From Candidatus Saccharimonadota bacterium (GTDB lineage: Bacteria > Patescibacteriota > Saccharimonadia > Saccharimonadales > Saccharimonadaceae), in assembly GCA_017480095.1 (NCBI GenBank), contig JAFVBG010000002.1, forward strand, positions 129,728 to 193,727: a DNA stretch of 64,000 nt. The letters run 5' to 3'. Position numbers and translations under genes: made by a program. Shown one piece after another: positions 43,813 to 52,178 of this stretch. The notes beneath the pieces were generated by a model. That model worked only from the letters and a program-made list of their open reading frames with translations, had not been told where the DNA came from and ran no database searches. Positions within the stretch are counted from its first letter, which is position 1; every line of letters begins with the position of its first letter.

Positions 43813-44769
43813 CTATAGTGATATGAGCCAATTGCAAAAATCGGTTAACTGGTTTGTGTTGGTTAAATTTGTCGCGTTAGTCATAATATCATCAGAAAGC
43901 TGACTGTATATTTCTTTGGCCATAGCTTTTTCGATTGCTGCTCCGACGAAAGCGGTTTTGATGTTCGCATACCCAGCCTTCTTATAGCTATCCCTTATCC
44001 TGTTCAGGGACGAATTGGCGGTCTTCCAATGCTCATCTGCGCCAGCTGGGTCTATGCCACCTTTCAGCTCTCCATACATAATCGCAGACTTATCATCTTT
44101 AATCTTTTCAGTAACTTGGAGAGTGTCATTCGCAGAACAAGAATATAAACAAATATCAATATTCTTTTTTACGGTCGGAACCGTAGCATTAAATATAACA
44201 ACACGATTCCCATTCTTGTTTTTCCATTTTATAGCTTTGACTTCTTTTTCTATATCGGCCTCGTCTATTTTTCCCGGCCTCCAATCCTCACTTGAAGTAT
44301 GAAGTATATCGCAACTGATATTTTGAACGCTCATACTCGAAAAAATGGCTCGTACCAGTTTTTCTTGTCCCATTGCTCCAATCCTATTGCGCATTGTACC
44401 GCCAACCGCATCGCCTTTTATGAGCAAGTATCTAAACGTAGCTTCATCTATGTAGTTATTACCAGCGGGTTTCAAAAACTTGTCGATAAGCTCTTTTATT
44501 GCTAATATACAATCGTCTTCACTTAAATGCGTCGTTGCTTTTTCTGATAAACCAGAAGCGGTCACTAAGAAAGGGCGAACTTCTTTTATTTCTAGTAACT
44601 CTTCAGCATTTCTTGTTCCTGACACCATAGCCTTAAAGGTAAGAGCGTTTTTAATATAGGGGTCTCCGACTCTATTTTTTTCTAGAGCAATACTAAGAAA
44701 CCCAGATCTAATTTCGTCATGGCTTGTCACTAGGCTATCTGAACTTGTTATATACTTGTTGATTAGCAT
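43813..44769 (-). CDS. BsoBI/AvaI-family type II restriction endonuclease
   Basis: A 318-residue protein with GDAVGGTMRNRIG (about 119-131) and the catalytic block GELKGGIDPAGADEHWKT. E234-x-K236 and H247 match the Glu, Lys and catalytic His of BsoBI in spacing, and D205 (NIDICLY) fits the metal-binding Asp. BsoBI and AvaI cut C^YCGRG; the same specificity is a reasonable guess, not shown. The gene comes first in the operon, with TGG-TATAAT 9 bases before the ATG. Confidence 0.85.
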   Translation of the reverse strand: MLINKYITSSDSLVTSHDEIRSGFLSIALEKNRVGDPYIKNALTFKAMVSGTRNAEELLEIKEVRPFLVTASGLSEKATTHLSEDDCILAIKELIDKFLKPAGNNYIDEATFRYLLIKGDAVGGTMRNRIGAMGQEKLVRAIFSSMSVQNISCDILHTSSEDWRPGKIDEADIEKEVKAIKWKNKNGNRVVIFNATVPTVKKNIDICLYSCSANDTLQVTEKIKDDKSAIMYGELKGGIDPAGADEHWKTANSSLNRIRDSYKKAGYANIKTAFVGAAIEKAMAKEIYSQLSDDIMTNATNLTNTNQLTDFCNWLISL

Positions 44770-44881
44770 ACCAACTACATTATACCATGAGGAGCATAAA
44801 AATTCTAGGTCACTAACACTTTACGAAATGTCAAAACCAGCATTTTTAGCTGGTATTTTGTAGAGATTTTAAGTTATTTGT

Positions 44882-45082
44882 CTAGACTTGTTCCCAAACT
44901 CTAATCAGCTCGTCGAGCGTTTCAAGCCTAACTTTGGATTCTAAATCCATGAGGGTTTTGTACTCCTCTTTATTGAGGCACTTCGTCCATAGATGTTCGC
45001 TCATTTCGCCAGAGTAAAGCATTTCTTCTTTCTCTAAATTCATAAACTCTTTACGAAAACTCATCTGTTCCGTGAACTTCAT
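44882..45082 (-). CDS. Small acidic protein, unknown
   Basis: Sixty-six residues, Glu- and Leu-rich, predicted helical (MNLEKEEMLYSGEMSEHLW). Not recognised. It overlaps a shorter ORF upstream in another frame, so it may be a fragment of a larger, frame-shifted gene. Confidence 0.35.
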   Translation of the reverse strand: MKFTEQMSFRKEFMNLEKEEMLYSGEMSEHLWTKCLNKEEYKTLMDLESKVRLETLDELIRVWEQV

Positions 45083-45152
45083 TTTCAGTAATACGTTTAT
45101 AACGAGGAATCCCTTTTGCGTCTAGATATTTCATTAGTACTAATTTATTCAT
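45051..45152 (-). CDS. Very short ORF overlapping the small acidic protein
   Basis: Thirty-three codons (MNKLVLMKYLDAKGIPRYK and so on) in a different frame, overlapping the next ORF by 32 bases. It may be the N-terminal half of a gene broken by a frameshift. Low confidence. Confidence 0.25.
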   Translation of the reverse strand: MNKLVLMKYLDAKGIPRYKRITENEVHGTDEFS

Positions 45153-45195
45153 GGTACTACTAATTATATTTAGAATGATATGTTTGACTCGCCAA

Positions 45196-46527
45196 CTACA
45201 ACTCTACTTCTACATGAAATTTTTTACCTACTTCTACAACTTTCTGCGTATTTTTCTCATAGATGAAATACTTAATCCAATGTATTCCATCATACGATTC
45301 GGTTTCATAATTAACAAACTCATTCGAGCCGGAGCCCTCGATGCCGTTTTTACCCCTAGCCTTGAACAGCTCCCCACGTCTATTTTCGGAGCCTTCAGCA
45401 TTCAAAACCTGCCATCTGATTGCGTATTTAGATTTATCATATTCCGAGGCAACGAATTTTAGCTTCTGTCCTTTACCGAGGTATTTATACCACACCTTGC
45501 TTTTCGTTGAAGACGCATTTTTATTACATTCTTCAATCTCTTTCAATTTCAACGAGCCGTCTAGTTCTATTCCGAAGCCACGTCGCCTTAGTGCTTCTAA
45601 GCACTCTGGGTAGTTAGATAGGTCACTGGGAAAATCATCGCTTAAGAATCCTCGTATCTTATCTAAATCTGGGTCTTCCTTTTCAAGCAACTCATTCTCC
45701 AATGTCGAGAGGCAGGACTGAAACGCAATTCGGATTTTACTGCAATCGGCAGCTTCAATTTTTCTAGCTAAATTTTCATCAATTGTTGGCATTTTTATAC
45801 TTATTTGGCCATAAGGCTTACTAAACGTGTCTACAATTTTTCGTAACGCCACGATTACGTCTTCGGCGTACGATTCAAGTTGCTCATATTTTTCACAAGC
45901 AATGGCTATTATACATATGGACGGCAATTCGCTAGTTAAGCCAGCATAATCGCGAATCCTTTTCAATAATACTATTAAAGCCTGAAGAAAAGGTTTATTG
46001 CTCACATATTCCAAAAACCACTCTTTCAGTTTTTTGGTATCGCTTTTAACCCAATTGTTATCGCTTCTTCGTGCGACGTACCTGAAAGACCCGTAGAATT
46101 GAGATTTTATGGGTACATAATCAGCATGAAATAGCACATCAGTGTAAGAATCCCTCGAATGATAAACTCGTTCACAGCTCTCGCGTTTCTTTTTGTCTAC
46201 TTTATCGGCATACTCATCCGCCAATATATTCCTCGTGTCTAGAAGCGCCCCTACTGGCTCATTCCAGTTTTCTCTTTCTAGCACGATGTCTATATCATAC
46301 TCACCTGCAATGCCGTTTTTACTCTGTTTTGCGGTTAGGGGTTTCACAATCGTCCCCATAGAATACGAACCCTGAGCATAAACTTCCAAATCGTTAAAGT
46401 TCGCCATGAACAAAGAGATTGCATCGCCTAACGTATCGTCTATAAGTTGAGCCTGAGATTGTGTCAGAGCAATGCGGATTATAAAGTCTTCAAACAACGT
46501 ATCATATCTGCTAAGGTTCTTAGACAT
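45196..46527 (-). CDS. CD-NTase (CBASS cyclic-oligonucleotide synthase)
   Basis: A 443-residue nucleotidyltransferase of the cGAS/DncV-like (SMODS) class. AQGSYSMGT (about 51-59) and EYDIDIVLE (about 76-84) give the GS and DxD metal-binding motifs. The helical middle is followed by a C-terminal sensor-like domain (WYKYLGKGQKLKF, AIRWQVLNAEGSENRRG, ESYDGIHWIKYFIYE) that resembles the AGS-C domain. On phage infection such enzymes make cyclic nucleotides that activate a partner effector. The start at 46527 overlaps the upstream membrane gene by 8 bp. Confidence 0.82.
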   Translation of the reverse strand: MSKNLSRYDTLFEDFIIRIALTQSQAQLIDDTLGDAISLFMANFNDLEVYAQGSYSMGTIVKPLTAKQSKNGIAGEYDIDIVLERENWNEPVGALLDTRNILADEYADKVDKKKRESCERVYHSRDSYTDVLFHADYVPIKSQFYGSFRYVARRSDNNWVKSDTKKLKEWFLEYVSNKPFLQALIVLLKRIRDYAGLTSELPSICIIAIACEKYEQLESYAEDVIVALRKIVDTFSKPYGQISIKMPTIDENLARKIEAADCSKIRIAFQSCLSTLENELLEKEDPDLDKIRGFLSDDFPSDLSNYPECLEALRRRGFGIELDGSLKLKEIEECNKNASSTKSKVWYKYLGKGQKLKFVASEYDKSKYAIRWQVLNAEGSENRRGELFKARGKNGIEGSGSNEFVNYETESYDGIHWIKYFIYEKNTQKVVEVGKKFHVEVEL

Positions 46528-47053
46528 TATATTTTTTAACCCCCAAGATTTTATCATGAATGGCCATCCAAGTCCTTTTTAGAGGACAAAGAAAGCGGCG
46601 AGAATCCAACGAAAATTGGTCTGATAATTCCTCGATTTTTTTATGGTTAAGTTTAATACTGCTCTCCATAACGGCAGATGGATCACCATCCGTTTGCCAA
46701 GCCTTTTTCATTGCTTCGCCTGTTAAATCTCTTATTGACGAAAGATAAAGCGAATACCTTTTGCCATACCACCTAGCTTCAACCATTAAGAGGCTTTTAT
46801 AATACTCATTTTCTTCTTGAATGTCGTGGGCGAGATTTTTAATAGCCATATCCTCGCCTTTTGCTCGCCTACGAATCCTATAACATAACTCAACTCTCTT
46901 AAGAATAGAAGCATTCGCTTTTGCGACTAGCTCTTTCCGCTCCGATCTTCTATTACGGTAACCGGTGACGAAGTTATTGATTAGTGCAGCAATTACGGAT
47001 GAGCTAAGTATCACAGCTACAATCGTCCAGATGTTTTTTAGTATTTCCTCCAT
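46520..47053 (-). CDS. One-TM protein, probable CBASS effector
   Basis: A 177-residue protein: one N-terminal TM helix (about 8-30), then a basic cytoplasmic region (GYRNRRSERKELVAKAN, KRVELCYRIRRRAKG) and helical segments. No enzymatic motif is visible. An 8-bp overlap with the CD-NTase strongly links the two; the usual CBASS logic predicts that the nucleotide signal makes it permeabilise the membrane. The exact effector family was not recognised. TGG-TAATAT lies 9 bases before the ATG. Confidence 0.68.
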   Translation of the reverse strand: MEEILKNIWTIVAVILSSSVIAALINNFVTGYRNRRSERKELVAKANASILKRVELCYRIRRRAKGEDMAIKNLAHDIQEENEYYKSLLMVEARWYGKRYSLYLSSIRDLTGEAMKKAWQTDGDPSAVMESSIKLNHKKIEELSDQFSLDSRRFLCPLKRTWMAIHDKILGVKKYNV

Positions 47054-47162
47054 GATATCTCTATATTACCACAATCGGATTGACACGTCAAGATTATATG
47101 TTTTAATATGCTTATGTATATTTAGGCAGCACCAATCCGTAAATTTTTAACATAATTAAAGT

Positions 47163-47351
47163 ATGGAAATTGATGGTATAGAATACGAAAAGCAACTAGA
47201 CAAAGAACTTGAAGTAAAGATTGATATGTTTATTGAACTAACGGAGCATCTACTATTATGGTTACAAGAAGAAGGAATAGACCATTCACATATTCTTAGA
47301 GAGTACGAGAAAGATCATAACGGCGAAACGGTAAAAACGGCTTTTTCGTGA
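47163..47351 (+). CDS. Small acidic protein divergent from CBASS
   Basis: Sixty-two residues, acidic and helical (MEIDGIEYEKQLDKELEVK, then LLLWLQEEGIDHSHI). Not recognised. A CATAAT box lies about 8 bases upstream of the ATG. It is the rightmost gene of the island. Confidence 0.45.
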   Translation: MEIDGIEYEKQLDKELEVKIDMFIELTEHLLLWLQEEGIDHSHILREYEKDHNGETVKTAFS

Positions 47352-47399
47352 AATTTTTTATTTTTGTGATATAATATAGGTAGGTGAGGAAATTGTAAG

Positions 47400-47484
47400 T
47401 TAGCAATCGAAGTCGAAATTATTCAGTTTATCCTGAATGTCTTCCTTGTAGATTGTTAGTGTCTGAACAATTCGCCCCCACCAG
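47400..47484 (-). pseudogene. Detached recombinase 3' tail at the right island end
   Basis: On the minus strand the sequence encodes WWGRIVQTLTIYKEDIQDKL and stops nine codons later. It matches the tail of the recombinase at 39754-40929 (WWGRIVQALTLYREDLQAKL). The rest of that gene is missing upstream because the att core is the junction. Confidence 0.82.
47467..47484. repeat. att core copy 3 (right island end)
   Basis: ACAATTCGCCCCCACCAG. The sequence beyond it (from 47485) contains a tRNA-type terminator, as expected of the original DNA downstream of tRNA-Ile2. Confidence 0.82.
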
Positions 47485-47492
47485 TAGAATTG

Positions 47493-47546
47493 AAGTCGGC
47501 GTTTTAAAGGCCGACTTTTTAATAGGGAGGGCTAAGCCTCCCTATT
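47493..47546. terminator. Two hairpin terminators after the right att site
   Basis: AAGTCGGC/GCCGACTT followed by TTT (47493-47520) is probably the original tRNA-Ile2 terminator. AATAGGGAGG/CCTCCCTATT (47521-47546) follows and can end the convergent surface-protein fragment. Confidence 0.8.
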
Positions 47547-47568
47547 TATTTCCGTTAAACTTTTAAGC

Positions 47569-48306
47569 CTAGGCTTGACGCTTCGCGGATTTTTTAATTG
47601 CAAATAGTAGCACTGCAGCTACGATGCCGCCGAGAATCATCGTCATGGCATCCGTCGCCTCTGCGCCGTCCACGCCAGCAGTGAACGCGCCCGTACTCGG
47701 CACCGCCATCGCCTCATCTTCACTATCGTCTTCGGTCTCGTCTTCTGCTTCTACGACGGTAAATGTAGCCCTAGCAATTCCAGTCAAACCCGGAATATCA
47801 AAGAAGTAAATCTCAATTTCATGTTCACCGATTGCTAACGTATCTAGATACGAACTGAGTAGTGTGGTTGTCTGTATTTCTGGTTCCACAACACTGTCAT
47901 ATCTTAGGTCAATATACTGACCATCCACCATGATAGTCACATCGCCACTAGTATAGCTAGTCGGGTCTTTATCAACCACAAATGCCAAATCCTTACCACT
48001 GCTAATCTCGTGTTCACCGCCATCGCCATCGGTCACTAGATAGAAAGGACGAAACGCTACTACAATATCGGCATTCTCATTTACACTTACTAAGTCGAGA
48101 GAATAATCATCGTTTAAGAGGTCGGTTACGTCTTCCCCGTTGTATTCCACCCATACCACTTCATAACCGTCTTCGGGGACAATGTCAACATGCAGATCGT
48201 CGCCAACATCAACATAAGTAGGCGCGGATATTTCACCGTGACCGCTCCAGATGCCAACATCAACAGTGATGTAATCTTTGATGGTAAAAGGAACCCGGAG
48301 CGAAGA
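47569..48306 (-). pseudogene. Truncated surface protein with VPSTG sortase-type signal
   Basis: The frame is open from 48306 to the stop at 47569 but is preceded by an in-frame TAG and has no ATG or signal peptide until 48159 (GTG). Residues read as extracellular beta repeats (PFTIKDYITVDVGIW, VDIVPEDGYEVVWVEYNGED). They end in VPSTGAF, a linker, a hydrophobic segment and IKKSAKRQA, a sortase-type anchor. It appears to be the 3' remnant of a larger adhesin, just outside the island. Confidence 0.72.
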
Positions 48307-48392
48307 CTACTCTCGCATGGTTCTATAAGAAGTTCTTAGCGGAGCCCACCCCTGTAAAGTTTATGCTTTTTTGAAAAAATCGAAAAAACCTC

Positions 48393-48421
48393 TTGACAAC
48401 AGAGAGAAAGCATAATAATAT
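48393..48421 (+). promoter_or_regulatory. Promoter of the 68-residue protein gene
   Basis: TTGACA (48393-48398), 17 bp, TAATAT (48416-48421), then AAGGAGG before the ATG. A conventional leader. Confidence 0.8.
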
Positions 48422-48447
48422 GAAAATATATCAACTAAGGAGGACTT

Positions 48448-48654
48448 ATGGCCTACGAACATACTAATAGCAAAGGTGTCAAATACTACCTTCACAAATC
48501 TGAAGTAACCCTTCGCGGTGGCAAGAATCAGACTATCTACTTCTTCACCAAGACTGCTGAAGGTGGCAAAGGCACTCCTTGCGATCTTCCTGCAGACCGC
48601 CAGGTCAACGAAAACCCACGCAACGGTTTCTTGACCCTCTCCAAGAAGAAATAG
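48448..48654 (+). CDS. Small conserved protein, possibly Saccharibacteria-specific
   Basis: A 68-residue basic protein (HTNSKGVKYYLHKSEVTLRG, then PRNGFLTLSKKK) with no signal peptide or TM segment. It has a consensus promoter, a strong AAGGAGG site and its own terminator, which suggests high expression. I believe similar short proteins recur in Saccharibacteria but know of no assigned function; conservation was not checked. The basic, compact composition could suit a nucleic-acid or ribosome partner; speculation. Confidence 0.75.
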   Translation: MAYEHTNSKGVKYYLHKSEVTLRGGKNQTIYFFTKTAEGGKGTPCDLPADRQVNENPRNGFLTLSKKK

Positions 48655-48678
48655 TATTTAGTTGAGTTTTATAAGAAG

Positions 48679-48703
48679 AATCCCCCGGAAAAGGGGATTT
48701 TTT
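48679..48703 (+). terminator. Terminator of the 68-residue protein gene
   Basis: AATCCCC/GGGGATT with a short loop, followed by a T run. Confidence 0.9.
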
Positions 48704-48778
48704 GTTGTTTTGAAAGAATTGTGAATCTCGGCGTTTTTGTCGTTCGCTCGCCACAAGGCGCGTTTTATTCCAAGAAAA

Positions 48779-49696
48779 CTACACGAGCAAGAGGACAACA
48801 ACGGGGAGAGTCACCATCGAGAGCGCCGTCGAGATGACGACGAGCTCGGAAGCCTCGACTTGGTTGCCACCATATTTCTCAGCGAAGAGGCCAAGGGAAG
48901 TGGCGGTCGGCAGAGCTTGGATGAGAGTACAGACTGTAATGACCTCGATTGGAAAATGCAGAGCGATGGTGACCAGCCAGGTTAGAAACGGCGCGAAGAC
49001 GAGTTGGATGAGTGCAATCACAGCTAGACGCCAACGCTTAGAGAGCTGGCTAAACTTAGCGCGGGAAAGCATGTAGCCGATACAGATGAGCGAGAGTGGA
49101 GTAGTAGCAGCGGCGACATAAGAAACGGCACTCTGAAGCGGAGCCCAGAGGTGAAATCCAGTCAGGAAGAGAACCATACCGAGCAAGACAGCGATGATGT
49201 TTGGATTCAGTAGTAATTCTTTGAAGAAACGAAACGAAAGTTTGCGTTCAAAAAGGTAAACACCATAAGAGAAGAGGGCAAAATTGAACGCCACGATAAA
49301 ACCACAGTAGGCGATTACTACTTCTTGACCGAAGGCCGTAGAGATGAGCGGATAGCCTAAGAACGTAGCGTTATTGAAAATGAAGGCAAATCTAGCTTCG
49401 TAACGTATTTCCCCCTTAAAGAAGAACTTTGAGAAGAAGAACTGTGAGGCTAAAATCATGGCAAACATTACCGCTAGTCCAGCCAGAAGACCGTCGCGGA
49501 AAAGACTGGCATATTCCTCATTAAACTCCGTCGGAAAGGCATTGAGCAGTGCCGCCGGCATAAAAACCGAGAGCAGAAGATTCACTAAGTCGGCATTGGT
49601 CTTGGTCGAAATCATCTTTTTCTTGCCGAGGAAAAATCCCAGTGCGATAATGCAGACGATGGTGGCTAGTGAGCCGTAAAATAAACTTAAGTTCAT
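48779..49696 (-). CDS. AEC-family transporter
   Basis: A 305-residue protein with about ten TM segments and the auxin-efflux-carrier/malate-permease pattern: FMPAALLNAFPTE near residue 50, FGQEVVIAYCGF in the middle, TPLSLICIGYMLSRAKF at the start of the second half and LIQALPTATSLGLFAEKYGG near the end. Members export small organic anions; the substrate here is unknown. AGGAGA lies before the ATG and the gene follows 49704-50414 closely, so they may be one unit. Confidence 0.85.
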   Translation of the reverse strand: MNLSLFYGSLATIVCIIALGFFLGKKKMISTKTNADLVNLLLSVFMPAALLNAFPTEFNEEYASLFRDGLLAGLAVMFAMILASQFFFSKFFFKGEIRYEARFAFIFNNATFLGYPLISTAFGQEVVIAYCGFIVAFNFALFSYGVYLFERKLSFRFFKELLLNPNIIAVLLGMVLFLTGFHLWAPLQSAVSYVAAATTPLSLICIGYMLSRAKFSQLSKRWRLAVIALIQLVFAPFLTWLVTIALHFPIEVITVCTLIQALPTATSLGLFAEKYGGNQVEASELVVISTALSMVTLPVVVLLLV

Positions 49697-49703
49697 ACTT
49701 CTC

Positions 49704-50414
49704 CTATTTTAACACCGCGATGGCAATTTTAATGACGAGCCAGCCAAAGAACCGCACAAGAATCCACGCTATCAGGACAAGACTGATGAGGGAACAGAAG
49801 CCAGAAGCAGTCGGGGTCCAGACTGGGGAGACAAATTCGTTGCGATAGAGAGCAGGGTTGGGCAAGTCGGCTTTGATAGTCTCCGTAATGTTCTCGGAGG
49901 CTGGATATTTATTAATTTCTCCAGTCATGCAGGCGATGTAGCCTGGAGAGTTCCAAACCCAGCGATTCGCAATCGCTTGAGGCTTACAGACTGCCATGGC
50001 AGCGGCATAGATGTTGCCGTTTGGATTACTGTCATCGGCAGCCCTGGCTTCGGCCTCGGCTAGGATAGCCGCCGCTTTTTGATAATACTGGTTTGAAAGA
50101 TAGAACGGCCCTGTGCCAAAATAGACGATGTTGAGGCCGTTTTGCTCGGTAATGTTAATCACGGTATGTGAAAAGACGAACTTTTTGAGCTCATCAACGG
50201 CGGCGGCCGTCTGCACACCATCACCACTGGCATCAGTTTCCTCCACAATATTGCGCAGGCGAGTCATCTCGATGTGGTCGAACCGTAAGAATGTGGCAGT
50301 CAAGAAAAGCATCGGTATCAAAATCAAGACGAGTTGCCAAGCCTTAATTCCCTTGACGCCCTTCAAAACGCGTTTGAGCGAGAGGCGCTGTTTTTCTTTC
50401 TTGCTACCACCCAT
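49704..50414 (-). CDS. Two-TM extracytoplasmic protein, unknown
   Basis: A 236-residue protein. A basic cytoplasmic head precedes TM 1 (about 26-43), an extracytoplasmic domain of about 150 residues with two Cys (AVCKPQAIA, YIACMTGEINK) and TM 2 (about 205-230). Not recognised. TGA-TATAAT ends 8 bases before the ATG, opposite the murC promoter. Confidence 0.6.
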   Translation of the reverse strand: MGGSKKEKQRLSLKRVLKGVKGIKAWQLVLILIPMLFLTATFLRFDHIEMTRLRNIVEETDASGDGVQTAAAVDELKKFVFSHTVINITEQNGLNIVYFGTGPFYLSNQYYQKAAAILAEAEARAADDSNPNGNIYAAAMAVCKPQAIANRWVWNSPGYIACMTGEINKYPASENITETIKADLPNPALYRNEFVSPVWTPTASGFCSLISLVLIAWILVRFFGWLVIKIAIAVLK

Positions 50415-50422
50415 TTATAACC

Positions 50423-50446
50423 ATTATATCATAAAAATGGTATAAT
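50423..50446. promoter_or_regulatory. Divergent leaderless promoters
   Basis: A minus-strand TATAAT (50423-50428) and a plus-strand TGG-TATAAT (50441-50446) serve the two-TM protein and murC. Their spacing to the two ATGs is 8 and 6 bases. Confidence 0.65.
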
Positions 50447-50452
50447 CATATT

Positions 50453-51691
50453 ATGAAGATTTTTATTTCAGGAATTTCTGGCACGGGCATGGGGCCCTTG
50501 GCGTTGATGGCAAAACGAGCTGGGCTAGAGGTGGTCGGCTCCGATTTGGCAGAAGGTGCAGTCTCGAACGAGCTTCGCAAGGCGGAAATCGAGTTTGATA
50601 CTGAGGCTAAGCAAGACGGTAGCTTTCTCAAAAAGCACCTGGACAGCATAGATTGGTTTGTCTATACTTCCGCACTGCCAGAGGACCACGCTGAGCTAGT
50701 GATGGCAAAAGAAGCGGGCATCCGAACCTCAAAGCGAGACGAGCTGATTGCTTACCTCGTAGAGAAATTAGGGTTAAAAATGGTAGCCATAGCTGGTACT
50801 CATGGCAAGACCACGACGACCTCGATGATTATCTGGGGAGCTCTAAAGCTCGGTGTCCCGATTTCGTATCTAGTGGGAACTACCCTACCATTTGCAGAAG
50901 CTGGAAGTTATGATACAAATTCTGAATTTTTGATCTATGAAGCCGATGAGTACGACCGAAATTTCTTGCACTTCTTCCCCTGGCTCTCGATTATTACCGT
51001 GGCGACTTATGACCACCCTGATATTTATCCAGCACCAGCAGATTACCAGGCAGCTTTTGAGAAGTTTCGCGGACAAAGCGAAGAGGTGATTGAAGGCTCT
51101 AACTTAGAAGGTGATGGCTTCAGGCTGGCGGGCAAAGCACGGCGGAAGGATGCGGCAATGGCGATGGCAGCACTCTTGCGGATGGCTGAAGAACTAGGAA
51201 TGACTCTATCTCAAGATGAAATTATAGATGTCTTAGATAATTTCCCTGGCGCAGGTCGAAGGTTTGAACGCATTACAGACGGCGTTTACTCTGATTACGG
51301 GCATCATCCAGAAGAGGTGGCCTCGACCGTTGAAATTGCGAAAGAAGAAGCTAAGCTCCGCGGTAAACTTGGGGTGGTTTTGGTTTATGAGCCACACCAG
51401 AACACGCGCCAGCACGAGGTGCGAGAAGGCTACAAGACAGCGTTTGACGGTGTTGCTAAACTGTATTGGCTCCCAACTTATCTTACGCGGGAGAATCCAG
51501 ATTTGCCTGTGATTACCCCTGATGAGTTTATAGCGGGGCTAGATTTAGCAACACGAGACGTAGCCGAGGCGGCAAAACCTAATCGAGATCTGGCAAAGGC
51601 GCTGAAGGACTATCACCAAGCGGGCTATCTGATTCTTTTAATGACAGCTGGTCCAGCTGATGGGTGGCTGAGAAAGATATTTGAGGTATAA
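50453..51691 (+). CDS. murC: UDP-N-acetylmuramate-alanine ligase type Mur ligase
   Basis: Adds L-Ala (or, in Mpl relatives, a recycled peptide) to UDP-MurNAc using ATP. The N-terminal GISGTGMGPLALMAKRAG, the P-loop AIAGTHGKTTTTSM (near residue 113), YEADEYDR, YDHPDIYP and FPGAGRRFERI, then YSDYGHHPEEV are MurC/Mpl hallmarks. At 412 residues it is a little shorter than typical MurC (about 460). The substrate difference between MurC and Mpl cannot be settled by eye; MurC is more likely in a reduced genome. Confidence 0.88.
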   Translation: MKIFISGISGTGMGPLALMAKRAGLEVVGSDLAEGAVSNELRKAEIEFDTEAKQDGSFLKKHLDSIDWFVYTSALPEDHAELVMAKEAGIRTSKRDELIAYLVEKLGLKMVAIAGTHGKTTTTSMIIWGALKLGVPISYLVGTTLPFAEAGSYDTNSEFLIYEADEYDRNFLHFFPWLSIITVATYDHPDIYPAPADYQAAFEKFRGQSEEVIEGSNLEGDGFRLAGKARRKDAAMAMAALLRMAEELGMTLSQDEIIDVLDNFPGAGRRFERITDGVYSDYGHHPEEVASTVEIAKEEAKLRGKLGVVLVYEPHQNTRQHEVREGYKTAFDGVAKLYWLPTYLTRENPDLPVITPDEFIAGLDLATRDVAEAAKPNRDLAKALKDYHQAGYLILLMTAGPADGWLRKIFEV

Positions 51692-51692
51692 C

Positions 51693-52178
51693 ATGGGTGT
51701 AAAAAAGGAAACTAAACAAAAAGCGGGTAGGTTTGTCATCGTCGGGACTGGCATTACGGTTTTTGATTATCTGGTCTATGAGCTACTTGTAATGCTATTT
51801 TTTGGCGGCGATACCGAGAAGGCCACCATCGCATCGATTATCTCTGGAACGGTGGCGACTTTCGTGGCATACCTAGCACACAAGAACATTACTTGGAAGG
51901 CACGCCAGGTCGGGAAAGCCGAGATTATCCGATTCTTCATCTGGAACATCATCACGATGTGGATTGTGCGCCCACTTCTGACTGCAGGAGCAGGATTGCT
52001 CGATCCACTCTATGGTCTAGCACAAGGTATATTCAACTTCATTATGATTCCGTTTAGCTTCGAGTTTGTCAAAAGTACGGGGATTTTCTGTCTGACTACG
52101 GCGGTAATTATGATTTTGAACTACCTAGTGTATGACAACTTCGTATTTGGACAGAAAAACCGCAAAAATAAGCATTAG
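51693..52178 (+). CDS. GtrA family membrane protein
   Basis: A 161-residue protein with four TM segments. FVIVGTGITVFDYLVYELLV near the N-terminus and FVAYLAHKNITWK in the second helix match GtrA. Such proteins are thought to act with glycosyltransferases in moving lipid-linked sugars across the membrane. GAGG lies 7 bases before the ATG, and the gene is 1 base after murC. Its stop codon lies in a CIRCE-type repeat. Confidence 0.85.
   Translation: MGVKKETKQKAGRFVIVGTGITVFDYLVYELLVMLFFGGDTEKATIASIISGTVATFVAYLAHKNITWKARQVGKAEIIRFFIWNIITMWIVRPLLTAGAGLLDPLYGLAQGIFNFIMIPFSFEFVKSTGIFCLTTAVIMILNYLVYDNFVFGQKNRKNKH

Noticed and set aside
47371-47400. Promoter TGA-TATAAT near 47371 as the start of a plus-strand gene
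   Set aside because: It is followed only by the detached recombinase tail on the other strand and a terminator; no ORF or clear RNA could be supported.
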